Source: Gordius sp. MW1
Taxonomy: Eukaryota > Nematomorpha > Gordioida > Gordea > Gordiidae
Length of the DNA stretch: 64,000 nucleotides
Direction of reading: 5' to 3'
Assembly: GCA_964036665.1 (NCBI GenBank)
Contig: OZ038526.1
Coordinates: forward strand, 3,906,001-3,970,000
The notes beneath the pieces are model-generated. The model saw only the letters and a program-made list of their open reading frames with translations. It did no database searches and was not told the DNA's origin. Shown here piece by piece: positions 13,145 to 25,490 of the stretch. Positions within the stretch are counted from its first letter, which is position 1; each line of letters starts with the position of its first letter. Position numbers and translations under genes: made by a program.

Positions 13145-15755
13145 TTATAAGCCACATTCGCTTCTTATATCGAGGGGCACCTTGTCCTTCAACGTCCAAA
13201 CAAGGTCGTTCAAAGGGCAGTAGTAAGGATCAGGATTCGAATTAGAAGTTATACAAGGTAATCTAACTAACGAGGCCTTAGTGTCCTCTGGGGATTTGAA
13301 GAGGACCCTGACGACATAATTATTATATATAGATTTTGAGGTGTCACCAAGGTTAGTCTTCTGATAATTCCAAGCATAATCGCGAACTGTTGGATAATTA
13401 GGAGTTATATCGTCTGTCATTAATCCCGAAAACATTGAAAAATATTGTTCAGCTTCTGGCAATGGACCCCATACATCTGGATCCTTTCTCAACTTACTGC
13501 TATCTGGCGCGTTATATTGATTGCTTTTCGATTCTCTGATTAGAAAGGAAAGACATGCAGAATTAGATAATTGAATTTTTTGTTTTTAATATTCGTATTG
13601 TTTATTAACATTTAAAACTAAATTACCTATTATTTTAGTACCCTAGCAATATAAATATCTAAAATGATTTCAAAACAATGTTGTTAAATATAATAACATA
13701 AATGATTTCGATCAAGAAAGGCAAAGTGGTTGTTAAAATTTAAATACTTCACACATATTTATAAAAGTTTATTCGCGATCATTTTAACATTTTTAGTTAA
13801 AAAAACTTTGTCAAAAATATAAAAAATTTAGGATTACATTTGGTATAGTTCGAGAAATATGGCTGTCCCCGGCGGTGGCCTATTGCCGCCTGACCCATAA
13901 AGCCCCAATATACAAAGGAATGCTATCGTCAAATGTGTATGCCCAATATAAACATTAACCTAGTTAGTTAAAATGATAATGATTTAAGTAAAAGGATCAC
14001 GTAAAAATATTATTCTAATGAAAGCCAATATTGCAAAACTTCTTTTAATGCTTACGCATATTTATGTTAAAATATAGTGAAGAACCAATTCGAATATATT
14101 AAGGTATAACCTTGGGTGGTCTTTGCAGGTGCCCACTGTTTAGATACCTACCGTTTGTCTTTCCGACCGAGTCTCTTGTATTGTCACTATTAAGCGATGT
14201 GTTGGTGTGATTATTTATCTCTCGCCTGACTATCTTTGTGCTTCTCTCATTTTCATATATATCATCAGCTATTGCTATCATATTATTGAGTATTACATGC
14301 ATGAGTGGGCCTCCGAAAAGGCGTTGACGCAACGGCTGACGGCAATAAATGAGGCGATAGGCTTTTTCATGCAATTTTTCGAGAGTTTCGAAATAGGTGG
14401 TATTAACTTTTGTTAACCACTCTGGTAGAGCATATCTAAATAAGGTTTCGGTAACAAATCATGTGTACATGTAAATTTATAAATAAAATGCTGCTCGTAT
14501 GCATTTTCATTAAGGATTTTAAATAATTTTTTTTTAACGAATCAATATAATGACAAAACTGTATTGGGATTAAATACTTAATATATGTCTTAAGTGATGT
14601 TGAATAAAGATAAGATGACATAAAAACAGAACTTGCTATCCAAAAGGCTTTCTATTGCATCCATGACCATATGCAAGTTTTGCCACCTTAATTTGGTCAA
14701 TCCCGCCATTTTAGCCACGTAATCAAATAGGTTGGCATACATGTCGTTAACTTCTTTAACTTCAACACTATCTGCCCAGGTCCGTTCAATAGATTCAACG
14801 AAACGCGGACAACTGCGTCGATTTACACTGAGCAATGTATCATATGCCGATGGAATAGCTCTAACAGGCAAAAGATTTATAGAATAATTTTTGTACATAT
14901 ATAATCCGCCTATATCATTAATTTGTCCCTTGTAGCCATACATTCTTTGGTAATAATGACCAGACATAGTGTCGGGGAGAGGTGGGTCATTTTTGGCATC
15001 TCCAGTAATATTAGCTGAGGTTCCATTTTTATGTGGACTGTTAGAGCTATTGAAATTATTAGCCTTATTGTAAAATGCGGAGTAGAGACCAAGCCCAAAG
15101 GCATTGCCTGAGATAAGAGCCATATCAGTGTCGGTAGTGAGGATTCTAATTTGATTTGGATCGGACATTAGGTAATTTTCCGAACCAAGCATTTTATTTG
15201 GCACGTGATATTGAGACTCGTAATTAAATAAGCCACTTTTTGTGTACATTTCCCCTGCATAGTTTCCCATCATAAAGGATTGGATTATTCCTTCGGATGT
15301 TAACTTCCCTCTTCCCATAGGCCACATTTTAGGTGAATATTCAAAATTGGGATAGGTGTAAATGGGGGATCTCTTGCCAGTGCTCATCACCACACTAACA
15401 TAAACTAATTTCATACCCTTGGGAACCTTTGCAAGAGGCTTGATCTTATTAGTCACTGTGGCCTTGGATTTGGTTGGATGCTGTTTAGTTTGATTAAATC
15501 CATTCAAGGTCGTATTTGGGGGCAATGAGAGAGATGAGGAATTGATCGTTGCTTTATAATCTTTCAACCCTTCTTGATCATCAAATTTGTCATAGCGTAT
15601 AATAAAGTTATCCTTATGACCTAAATTCGTGAATGTTTATTATATATAGAGTTTTACTATATTTTGATATAAATAGCGAAACTACACTTACTTATCATAT
15701 CAGCTAAAAAGTCTTTTATTAGCAGAGAAAGAAGAATAAACACCTTACAACGCAT
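13145..15755 (-). CDS. Secreted histidine-acid-phosphatase-family protein, probable pseudoenzyme
   Basis: Four exons join in phase: 15755-15692, 15620-14633, 14435-14148 and 13535-13145, giving 576 residues. Introns are 71, 197 and 612 bp. The start gives a signal-peptide-like MRCKVFILLSLLIKDFLA, and the first donor is GTAAGT. Exon 2 carries the family landmarks: WPMGRGKLTSEGI (about 121-133), a TTDTD segment (183-187) and the IPSAYDTLL...SCPRF stretch. Exon 3 has FGGPLMHVILNNM and the last exon ends CPLNDLVWTLK...SECGL, as in ACP2/ACPP-type proteins. The catalytic RHGxRxP is replaced by STGKRSP (101-107), the RSTD.DR motif by LTTDTDM, and no HD motif is visible. Activity is therefore unlikely; a binding role or early decay are alternatives. 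The second donor (AA|GTTCTG) is weak but fits the phase. Confidence 0.82.
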
Positions 15756-18552
15756 TTAGAGATTTAATATGATCAGAAAAGGTCTGAATTGAAAATTTCT
15801 AATATTATAAAAATTTAAGAGAGCCGTGGATTTGTAACCGAAATGCCTTGGTAGGGTGAAATGTGCGCTCTAAGTATTAATCACCCAAACAGATTAAAGA
15901 TATACATAATTCCATCCTTAAGTGTCTCTTGAGGGGTGATAATACGACAAATTTTTGGAAGTCGTTAAAGGCATATTTTCACAAACATTGAGGTTACATA
16001 TCCTTAGGTCATGTATTATGTTAATTTTTACTTACTCTTTTCGTCATTACATTAGACCTGTTTTATATGTCTGAGGTTTGGTCATCCATCAAGACAAGAC
16101 TTAAAAAGGCCAGACACATATTACCTTTGGTAAAGTAAAACTATAAAATGACTTATACTGATGCTGTCAACTAGACTCAAGTAATTTAACGTAGTAATTT
16201 TTCAACTTTTGTCTGGGACATAAAATATTTCTCAAAATGCCTGCATATAATTTATAGAAAATAGGTTTACACAGGTACTCAGTGGAATTTAAAGATATGC
16301 TAATTTCTCAATAGTACAGATTATTTATAATAATTAGCATGGAAAATGAAAATACCATAATAGCAACAATTACTCTCAATTTCATGTTTTACATTACACT
16401 TGTTATTTTGCACTCTCATATTTATATAACATTCCATATAAAATTTAAGGTTTGACGACCTTTAATGATAATTTTAAATTCAAAACCCGCCCGGCTCAAC
16501 CATTTCAAGATTTAAACTCTTTATTAATATCTAAACACGAATTTGAGTATTAATTGGATTTGATAATTTAAACGTCCGTTCTTCAAATAGCCTTGAAGTG
16601 TGTCAACACGGCATTCCCGATTTTGTTTGCTTATCCTGTTTGGCCCCCTAAATTCCTTGAACTTTTATCATTGTTTATCAATCTTTATTTGGGAAAATTA
16701 ATGTAGCCTAACCCTTTATAACTCATACAAGCTAAAAACTTCGTAATGGATTTTAATACAATTATTTATAGGTTTGTAGGTAATATAGTTTAAGTATCAA
16801 ATTTAAATAACTTTATTACTAATTTTAAACAACAATAAGTTGTTTAAATGTAATGTTGAAATAAGGGTTTAAAATGATTGCGGTTTGGGAATTATGGAGA
16901 AAGGGCTCGATTTACCACGAATGGTAATCACGAATCAAAAAACAATAATAACTCTAATTTATAGGCCATTTAGTGCAATTTTTATTATAACATTACATCA
17001 AAAAATTTACGCCATAATTTTGGAGGTTTATCCTTAAAAATCATAAAAGTGAACTTAATCAAAATTAGCCTTATATATACCTATCTCGATTAGGACTAGA
17101 AAATTACTATGGCCTATTGATGAGTTCCAATAAGTGAAAACGTTATGTTATATTTTGAGTGACATGCTAAAAGAGATAAGAAGAATAAATCATTTAGTCA
17201 GATAAGATGTCGATTATTCATAACCTTAAATGCATTTAATGTATATAATTTTTTAGTAATCTAAAAAACGAAATAGATTATAGCAAAAAAAGCAAGGGTA
17301 GTTAATCTTTAAATTGAAGTTTTAATTTAGGGAGAGGTAAATAAAGGGAAAAAGCTAAAATTTATGATAACAAATTTTAACTGATAATCAGCAAACCTAA
17401 CTGAAATTTTTACAACATTATTTTGTTGATATCTGCGCAGTAATAATTTATGCCATTAGTTTTTATAATGATTTAACAAAAAGCTAAGTAATTTGTATTA
17501 GAGATAATGAGTCTGACAAAATAGAACAATCGTGAAAACCTTTAAGGACTATATTTAGGGATAAATAAATTAAAGTAATGACGTTAAAATAATGATAAAT
17601 CTAATCGCATAGTCGTAATATAATCTTTAATAAACACCAAGGATATTTAAAGCTTTGACATGAATTTTATAAAAGTCATTAATATTTTAAAAATTTAAGG
17701 TATCACTTAAACGCACTTAATATTTTGTTGTTGAATAATGCATGTGTATATGCAAGCTGGAATATTTAAAAATTTTGTTATTAAGAATAAATTTAACCTG
17801 CCAAAATTCTTGAATATGGCAACTCGGGTCATGTTTATACAATTTTTGATTATCATATTTAAAAAAATTGCAATTTCATTAGACCTCCAAATAATTGAAA
17901 TAAGATTGTTATAGCCCTCGAATGGTTTCTTAAGTCTTATTCTAGACCCTTTATAAAAATAGTGTAAGGATCTTAATTAACATAGTTTGACAAACAGGTA
18001 TACACTCAATTTTTGAATAAATGCTTGGCCCCCTAAGGGTGAACCTCTAGCTACGCATTTGTATTTATATAAATTATGATTACTATCACTGTGTTGACTT
18101 TTAATAATACCTAGTGGAGTAACTGAATTGAGAATTTTTTACTCTTAGTAGTCAAAAAGGATGTTTAAATAGCTTAGACTTTAGATTACTTAATAAAAAT
18201 TAATTACAATTTAAAATATTAATTTAATTAGCTACTATAACTACATCTTACTTTCACACAACATTAATAAAAGTCCTATTCTTAAGTTCTCCACACAATT
18301 CTAAAAAATTGTATTAGAACTTAATAATAAAGAGGGAAGGGAGAGTTGTTCAGTGACCTAAGCAGTTTGCGCTTTAAAACGGTATAGAAAAAATCAATAA
18401 CCCCAAATAATTATACTTTGTCAGTTCAAAGGCTATCCTGGCTTTAGGCATAAGGTAAAAGTTTTAAATTGGATTTGAATACTAATTTACTTACAAATAG
18501 CTCATGTCACCAATAGTCTTTTACCATATGTAACTTTAACGTGGGTGTATTA
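15756..18552. other. 2.8 kb between the acid-phosphatase-like gene and AP3S, no gene seen
   Basis: AT-rich with no exon pattern. It should contain the promoters of both flanking genes, which diverge from here, but I see no motif that can be named with confidence. Confidence 0.5.
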
Positions 18553-19322
18553 ATGATCAAAGCAATTTTGGTTTTTAATAATCATGGAAAAGTTCGTCTA
18601 ACAAAGTTTTATCAATATTTTGTAACGTTTATAAGTTTTTCATATAATATATTGGTACTCTAGACCGAGGAGGAACAAGTTCAAATAGTTAAAGAAACGT
18701 TTCACCTTGTTTCTAAGCGTGATGATACAGTGTGTAATTTTTTAGAGGGTGGGAGGCAAGTTATATAGTTATTTACATCATTTTTATTTAGTTTAATAGG
18801 AGGTTCCGATTATAAATTAATATATCGCCATTATGCAACCTTATATTTTGTTTTTTGTGTTGATCCTTCTGAAAGTGAATTAGGAATTTTAGACTTAATT
18901 CAAGTAAAGTAGTGTATAAATGTTTTTTATTTTTGTGCAAACAGGTATTTGTTGAATCCCTAGATAAATGCTTTGAAAATGTATGCGAATTAGATCTCAT
19001 TTTTCATGTAGACAAGGTACTAAAGTTAGATCTATATTCATACATTAGGTTCATTATATTTTATCTGAGCTATGCATGGGTGGACTCGTATTGGAGACAA
19101 ACATGAATGAAATTGTGAATAGAATTGAAGAGCAAAATAAGATTGAAAGAAATGAGGTAAGCATAATATAGTTTGTGTCTCATATTTTTTAAGGCCGGTA
19201 TTTCTGCTGCACCTGCACGTGCCGTTTCAGCTGTTAAGAACATGAACATATCCCAACAGATAAAAGATATTAAAATTCCTGATCTTGGAATGATTAATCT
19301 TGGAAATTTGAAATTCCACTGA
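18553..19322 (+). CDS. AP3S1: AP-3 adaptor complex subunit sigma
   Basis: Six exons join in phase: 18553-18621, 18664-18755, 18792-18903, 18945-19016, 19049-19156 and 19194-19322, giving 193 residues, the length of animal AP-3 sigma. Landmarks in order are MIKAILVFNNHGKVRLTKFY, ETFHLVSKRDDTVCNFLEGG, LIGGSDYKLIYRHYATLYF, VDPSESELGILDLIQVFVE, LDKCFENVCELDLIF and LVLETNMNEI. The protein is the small sigma subunit of the AP-3 coat, which sorts cargo from endosomes to lysosome-related organelles. Introns are only 42, 36, 41, 32 and 37 nt. Intron 2 starts GC in an AG|GCAAGT context and ends TTTAG, a GC-AG intron. The reading frame is intact and the gene looks functional. The sequence does not separate sigma-1 from sigma-2 orthology; a single invertebrate AP3S is likely. 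Confidence 0.96.
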
Positions 19323-20210
19323 TATTTATATTGACATTTTTACGTTAATTAGTTTTTGGAGAATGATGTTATAAATATATAAATTTTTATAATTTCTAGT
19401 AAATTCCTAAAAATGTTTATATGTTCCTATATGCATCAGCTTTATTTTTTATATACATGTTAAAATTATAAGCTGAATAATTTATTGCAGTGTAAGTTTT
19501 TTTTGTAATATTCTGTGCATTAAATACATTTTAATGTGTGTTGGATTTTATTTAAGATTATTTGAATTTAAAATTTTCAAAACTTATTCCAAAAATTTAA
19601 TATATGAATTTTACAGAGCTGTTTTATAGCTAGCGTTGGATTTTTTTAGCAAGTAGCGATGTAAGTAGAGCGCAACTTTTCAAAGGCTTTGCAACCAGTC
19701 TATGACAAAAACCAATGGTGAATCTCGAGTTCCTCTCCTAAATAAATTTAGGCCTCTTCAAACTGTTAAATAATCTTTCAAATGCTACATAAATATCCCT
19801 CATTTGCCTTAACGCCTTAAAGGCAAACTACATTGTAGCGGCAAATCCTAAACATTGGTAGAAGAAGAGAAGAATTTGAACGATACCATGGAAGAAAAAA
19901 TTGTGAGTTATAGTATTCAATTGAAGAAAACAAAGTTTTTTGCAAAAGTGAAAATCGCGCTTTAAAGATTTATTTCAAAATATTAAGGGATTGAAAATAT
20001 TTGTAACTGTAAAGTTTTACCTGGTGCAGACTTGGTGTGAAGCACAGTCATGTTTAAGGCAAAAATACAATACAGTGGCGTGTCTTTAATTAATAACTAA
20101 ATTAAATGGGTTAAAATTTTATAGTTTAGTTACATCAAAGACTTTAAGACACTTATAAAAATCCTGGCTACGCGCCTGATACAATAGGTAAAAAGTTGGA
20201 AAATCCAATG
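19323..20210. other. Spacer downstream of AP3S, no gene seen
   Basis: AT-rich. The end (20100-20180) is a diverged dispersed repeat ending ATCCTGGCTACGCGCCTG, shared with 12240-12797. Confidence 0.5.
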
Positions 20211-20218
20211 GTTTCTAG

Positions 20219-21662
20219 CAGTCTTGTTAAGGAGCGGCGCTACAGGAGCGGCGCTCCTGAGCGCCGCTACATTTTTTTAAAAAAAGCTGGAGCGCCACTC
20301 CTTTTTAAGAGGAGCGGGAGCGGGATTCGCTCCTTTTAGGGCTGGAGCGGAGGAGCGCCGCTTCTCCGCTCCTTTAAATTTATTATATAAATTATATTAT
20401 TTTTTAAATATTAATAATGTTTATTAATTAAAATTTAATGAATATATAATTTTAATTTTAGTTAAATTTAATTTATTGTTCATTATTAAATGTTGAGCCG
20501 AGTTTTATTTTGATTTTTCATCTAATCATTTGAAACATTAAACATCTGTTTTCCCTTTTTTATATTGAATTTTTTTTAAAAACCTTGTAACTGTAAGTCA
20601 TATTAATTTAATATCCATTTTATAGATATATAATCAGAAATAGTTTTATTATGGATCTAGAGATAGAGATTATAGAAGATGAAGAAGAATCCGAAGTGGA
20701 ATTTCCATTTCCATCATTTAAAAAATAGTTCAAGCTTATTGATACAGATGATAAAGTCAGATTAAAGGCGAAATGCTTATTGTGCATTAATAACAAAATG
20801 ATTTTTTTCTCTAAAATCAGCAGCTTTAATTAAAAAATACCTGAAGGTAAAATCAATATTTCTTTATTTTATAATAATTTTTTTAAAATGGTTTTAATTA
20901 TATTTGGGCAATTTATTACATACATTAGTTGAGCTTATAAATTTATATTTAGAAAGTACTTGATAATCAATATTCAAATTTCAAAAATTGAAAATCATAT
21001 CAAAAGTTTTAGTTATAATAAGTCTTCCTCTGCTGAGAAAAAACAGTCAATATTAAATTTTGGTCAAAAAACATATGAACCTACAAAAACTGAAGGAGAT
21101 AATGCGATCATTGATTATGTCATTGAGACACTTGTTCCTTTATCAACTGTAGATAATCCTAGCTTTGTCAAAATGATAAAAACGTTTTCCCCTTCAGCAA
21201 AGGTAATGTGCCGCCAAACACTTATAGTAAAGATAGGTTTGCGTTATGATAAAATGATGGATGATATTATAGAAATGCTTTCTGGAGTATCTTATGTGTG
21301 TACCACAGCTGATTGCTGGAGTGGATTTAGAAGGTAGTGCCTAGGTCTTAGGGGAGAGGCGTGGGTGTTTGTTAGATTGGCATTTAGAAAATTTATTCCT
21401 TTTAAAAGCTAATAAAATATTATAAATATTTTGATATATTATATAATATAAATAAAACGTTTCGATAAAAAAATATGATTTTGTTTCGTGTACCTACTAA
21501 AAAAATGAAAATCAAAGGAGCGGTTATGGAGCGCCGCTCCATTAGCTGGAGCGGGAGCGCTCCTTTTAATATGTAGTAGCGGGAGCGGGAGTTCGCTCCT
21601 TTTGAGAAGGTAGGAGCGGGAGCGGGAAACGCTACTTTTAAAAAGGAGCGTTAACAAGACTG
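20219..21662 (+). mobile_element. hAT element with perfect 8-bp target duplication
   Basis: Termini are CAGTCTTGTTAA...TTAACAAGACTG, flanked by GTTTCTAG at 20211-20218 and 21663-21670. Many GGAGCG/CGCTCC subterminal repeats lie inside both ends, as usual for hAT. The 1.44 kb body holds only the front part of a transposase, so this is a deletion derivative. Confidence 0.88.
20651..21337 (+). pseudogene. Truncated hAT transposase (BED finger plus N-terminal region)
   Basis: From the ATG at 20651 the frame starts with an acidic stretch (MDLEIEIIEDEEESEVE) and a broken BED-type finger with C-x2-C (AKCLLCINN), interrupted by stops. The open part at 20960-21337 reads ILNFGQKTYEP, then AIIDYVIETLVPLSTVDNPS, then VCTTADCWSG. 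These match the ...PFS.VEN..F..L and TTD.WTS blocks of ZBED-like hAT transposases. The catalytic core and C-terminal dimerisation region are missing. Confidence 0.72.
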
Positions 21663-21670
21663 GTTTCTAG

Positions 21671-23081
21671 TATCAAATAGGAAATAAGCCTACTATAATT
21701 ATGTAATGAAGTAGTTGCAAAACATGATCATCGAAATTCAAGCGATATGAGGATTAAAATTATCGAAACCTTTGATAATCAGTCAAATGTTTCTTAAAAC
21801 AAAAAGGCCGAAGCTACAGTATGATAGATTGTGGTAGTAGACATGCAACTTCGAGGCTAATTGAAAAAAAACACGCGAAAGAACAGGAGTTATACTCGGA
21901 TTTTTAAAAAATAAGTAAAACATTTTAAGCCTAAGGCTAAACCGAGGTCTCCAAAGATCTGAACGCTTAGTAGTAATGACGAGGTGTAATGAATAATCTT
22001 CAAAATTGTAAAAATCTCAAAAGCTTTGGTAAACGCAAGAAAATAAAGGACAAAGAAGTTACACTTTAACTCCAAACCAATGAAATCCTACTGTTGAGAT
22101 ATAAAGAATTATTAATAATGCAAAAAGGTTTTTGGACCAACGCCAAAGCGAGAGGAATATTTCCAATATTTGAAAGTCTCGTGTTAAAGAAGATGGTTAA
22201 GTGCAAGGTAGTGGGACTAGAGAATAGTTTCAAAAGGTTGGGCTACAGTTATTTATATACTTGCAAAGCTCTTCAACGTACAATTAAGAGAATTAAGTGG
22301 AGGGAAAGCTAATTCTCATCTATGAGATCAATGGAGATGTACTAGGTTCAGCAACTAATGTGAAACTGAGATTTGGAAAAGTTGATAGAAGCAAGATTAT
22401 TAAAGATTACCTCAATAGGGAAAAGAAAATTTAGGTGTACTCAGGGAAAGTCTACGTCGGATGAACTATACAGTTTTAGCAAGTTCCTCTCTTGAAGGGC
22501 GGACACGTCGTTAGGGTACGTCACTTGTTCGATGGGACATATACCCCTTTTTTAAACTGCAATATACCTTTATTGATCTTTTTGTACCCTCCAACGATCA
22601 CAATACCCTAGGATTGGCGGAGCATTCCTAAATCCTTAGAATCCTCCATTTTTATTCCCATCGCTTTGTTTTGCTCATGGGCGTTCGGGAAGAGTGCTTT
22701 TTTTTAAGAACTTAATAAACGCTCCCCTTCCTCGAAATTTTTTTAATAATTTTTTACTCAGACAATCAATCACCATTGCCATCGTTAAAAATAATTTCCA
22801 TTCCCTGATAGATTCTATGTCCATTCTTAAAGAAGACGAAAAAACGGATAATGCCTTTTAATCATAATATTTATACTTAGTTTCTTTTTTATATCATTTT
22901 ATTTAATGTCATTATGTATTTAACACTTTTTCATAATAACGCATTTCAACAGAAAATAATCTAATTAATATAAGCAAAATAATTGTATCTGATAACGAAA
23001 TTTGTATAACCTGGGTAATGTTCTTTGCATAGTATGATATTCAAAGGTTGTAATGTCATTGCACTCGGATTGAATGCATTG
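21671..23081. other. 1.4 kb, no gene seen
   Basis: An open stretch at 22094-22312 (72 codons, basic, MRYKELLIMQKGF...) has no recognised relatives or splice context and is probably chance. Confidence 0.45.
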
Positions 23082-24056
23082 GTCTTAAGTAGGGCTGCAC
23101 CGATATCAAATTTTTAACCGATACCGATACTACCGATATTTAAATAAATATACCGATACCGATATTTTACATCTTATAAAATTAGACACAATAAATAGTA
23201 TAAAAATAAATACATTATATTATTTGTAAATACGAAACTAACTTACATAATAATATAAATAAGTGGTGGTAGAAATTAGAATGAATGAATCAATTAAAAA
23301 ATAAATCAGATTTAAGAGCAATTAAGTAAAATTTGATTTAAAAGGTTTCATATCTTTAAAAAAGAATAAGATATGAATAAAAATGATTGAATGAAGGGGG
23401 AATTATCAGGCTTGAATTGGGGGAAATATTGGGCCGTAAAAGATAAACTATATTGGGCCGTAAAGGGATAAACCTTGTCCCCCCCCCCAAAGGGAGACTC
23501 ACATTTAATTCTTCCTTTAGTTCCTTTATATATTTTATTTATCTCCAAGAATAAATTAATGATATCAATATTATCAATGCGATCACACGCGTATATTAAA
23601 ATTACTGATGCGTGTTCATGTTGCTAAACAATCAAATATGGGGAGAAATAAATAAGTATAAGCGCGTCGGGGGGAGGGGGGTAAAGTAACACACGTATTG
23701 AAATTAAATAGAAAGTAAAAGTATTACTATGAACTTAAGGTTACAGGAAAAGGGGTTACTCAGTCGTATAAGATATAAGATCAAAAGATCCGACAATGTT
23801 AAGAAATCTAACAGTAAATGTTATAATTAATCGAATGAGATACACTGTTTTACGAGGGGTTGGGGGAAATGGGAAATCCACGTATAAAGGGATACGATAA
23901 AAGGTATATAGAATATAGATATACAGCTCTAACAAATATAATATTTGTAAAAAAAGTTTCGAGTATCGGTATCGGTACGATTAATATCGGTACCGATACC
24001 GTTAAAAATCGTGATATCGGTACCGATACCGATATCGGTGCAGCCCTAGTCTTAAC
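23082..24056. mobile_element. hAT-type MITE rich in ACCGATACCGATA repeats
   Basis: The element spans 23090-24048. Termini are TAGGGCTGCACCGATATC and its exact inverse. Flanking 8-mers are GTCTTAAG (23082-23089) and GTCTTAAC (24049-24056), one mismatch apart. Clusters of ACCGAT/ATCGGT repeats lie inside both ends. There is no transposase; interior open frames look like chance. Confidence 0.85.
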
Positions 24057-25256
24057 TAACGAAATGCAATATAAATGTAGGAGGAGGGAAATGGAGGCCG
24101 GAAAACATAACTGCAAAATTTCAATACTTATGCCCGAAAATGCAGTGTAACGAGGTGTGGAAAGCAAGAATCAGCGCGAGATGCTTAAAATTTAAGGATT
24201 TAAATGGTATACTGAAGCATATAGCATTTTTATTAAGAGGGTATATAAAAACACTTTGAGCCAACCGTGGTGTATGAAAAGGAGACATAAACAATTGCCA
24301 ACAAAATTTGGTCAATGTGTATATCGAGATCAAGGGAATAAGCAGGAGAATCATGTGAAATCAGAATTTTAGGAGAAAATAAATCTAATTACGGTACTTT
24401 TGAATTGGCGCACCACACAAAGAAGGGGCAAGTTGAGGGTATCCGAGAAGAATGAAGATCTAAGTTAGTCTGTTGTAACATGTGGGCATTAAAAATAGGC
24501 GAGCAGGTTAATAGACAGCCGAGTGCTTAGAACAGCTAAAGGCTTTCCCATTCGGTCAAAAGATAACTTCAACTTATACAAATTAGATGATAAGATAAAT
24601 GTGATGCTTTTGGTATTTTTACTTTGTAAGCAAGATAGTTCCAAAATATTTTTTGAGTCGCTTTTACCTTTATTCATAACTTATTATTTGTATATATTTA
24701 AAATTTTTGATTTATTAATAAAATTTTAGCATTAAATTCAAATCTTCAAGTTATCAATTTTATGTGACATGTAGATGGCGCTATATATTAGAGTTAAATA
24801 GCAATCATCTTCACGCCTTTTCCTGAGTGGATATAATTCATATCATTTGTATAAAATTAAAGGGTCTTTCGTGACGAAATAATGTGGTATAAAACTCACA
24901 TTAAAATATAAGTTATGTTTTTTGGAATAAAATTTTTTATTTTATATGTTAACTATACTAAAAATTATAATAAAAGTCTCGACATCAGCTTGTATATTAA
25001 AATGATGATTAAAACATACTTTTCTTACATTTGATCATTCATGATGCATCAATCCAACTCTGATCGTTAAATTTATTTTACTACCCTCTTTCACAGAGGT
25101 TTTTCCAAATTAGATTAATGAGCTGGCATAAAGCCATAGTTTGAAATTGTAGTGGGTTATACAATTTCCATGGTGATTTTCTGCTTGATGTAAAAAAATT
25201 TTTTGAAATCGTGTGTAATGGAGGTAATATATTTTGATATTTGTTAGAAAAAATTG
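24057..25256. other. 1.2 kb, no gene seen
   Basis: Nothing recognisable as coding. The segment 25090-25230 resembles, in inverse orientation, the segment at 44060-44200, so it is part of a dispersed repeat. Confidence 0.45.
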
Positions 25257-25490
25257 GAATCGGGGTCAAAGTCGCAGAAAAAAAGCAGCAGAACTGGTCA
25301 GACAAGATTTTAGATAATCAATATATTAGAATTAAATCTCAAATGGGGAAGGAATTTGATGTGCATCTAACCCTAACCCGAACCTAAAACGCTGACCTAA
25401 AACACTAACCCTAACCCTCCTGACCAATCTTGATCTGACCAGTTCTGACCAATTCTGCTGCTTTTTTCTGCGACTTTGACCGGTTCCCAA
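25257..25490. repeat. Inverted-repeat element with a telomere-like core (copy 1)
   Basis: Left arm GGGGTCAAAGTCGCAG...GCAGCAGAACTGGTCAG is inverted at the right as ...CTGACCA...CTGCTG...CTGCGACTTTGACC, ending CGGTTCCC. Between the arms lie CTAACCCTAACCC-type repeats (25368-25420). A related structure with different arm interior is at 45328-45557. Confidence 0.65.

Noticed and set aside
13220..15567. Reading this gene as a calcium-channel alpha-2-delta or a phospholipase-like protein
   Set aside because: The WPMGRGKLTSEGI, SCPRF and CPL...ECGL landmarks fit histidine acid phosphatases throughout.
23850..24167. Overlapping open frames on both strands at the right end of the hAT MITE
   Set aside because: They are created by the ACCGATA subterminal repeats and cross the element boundary.
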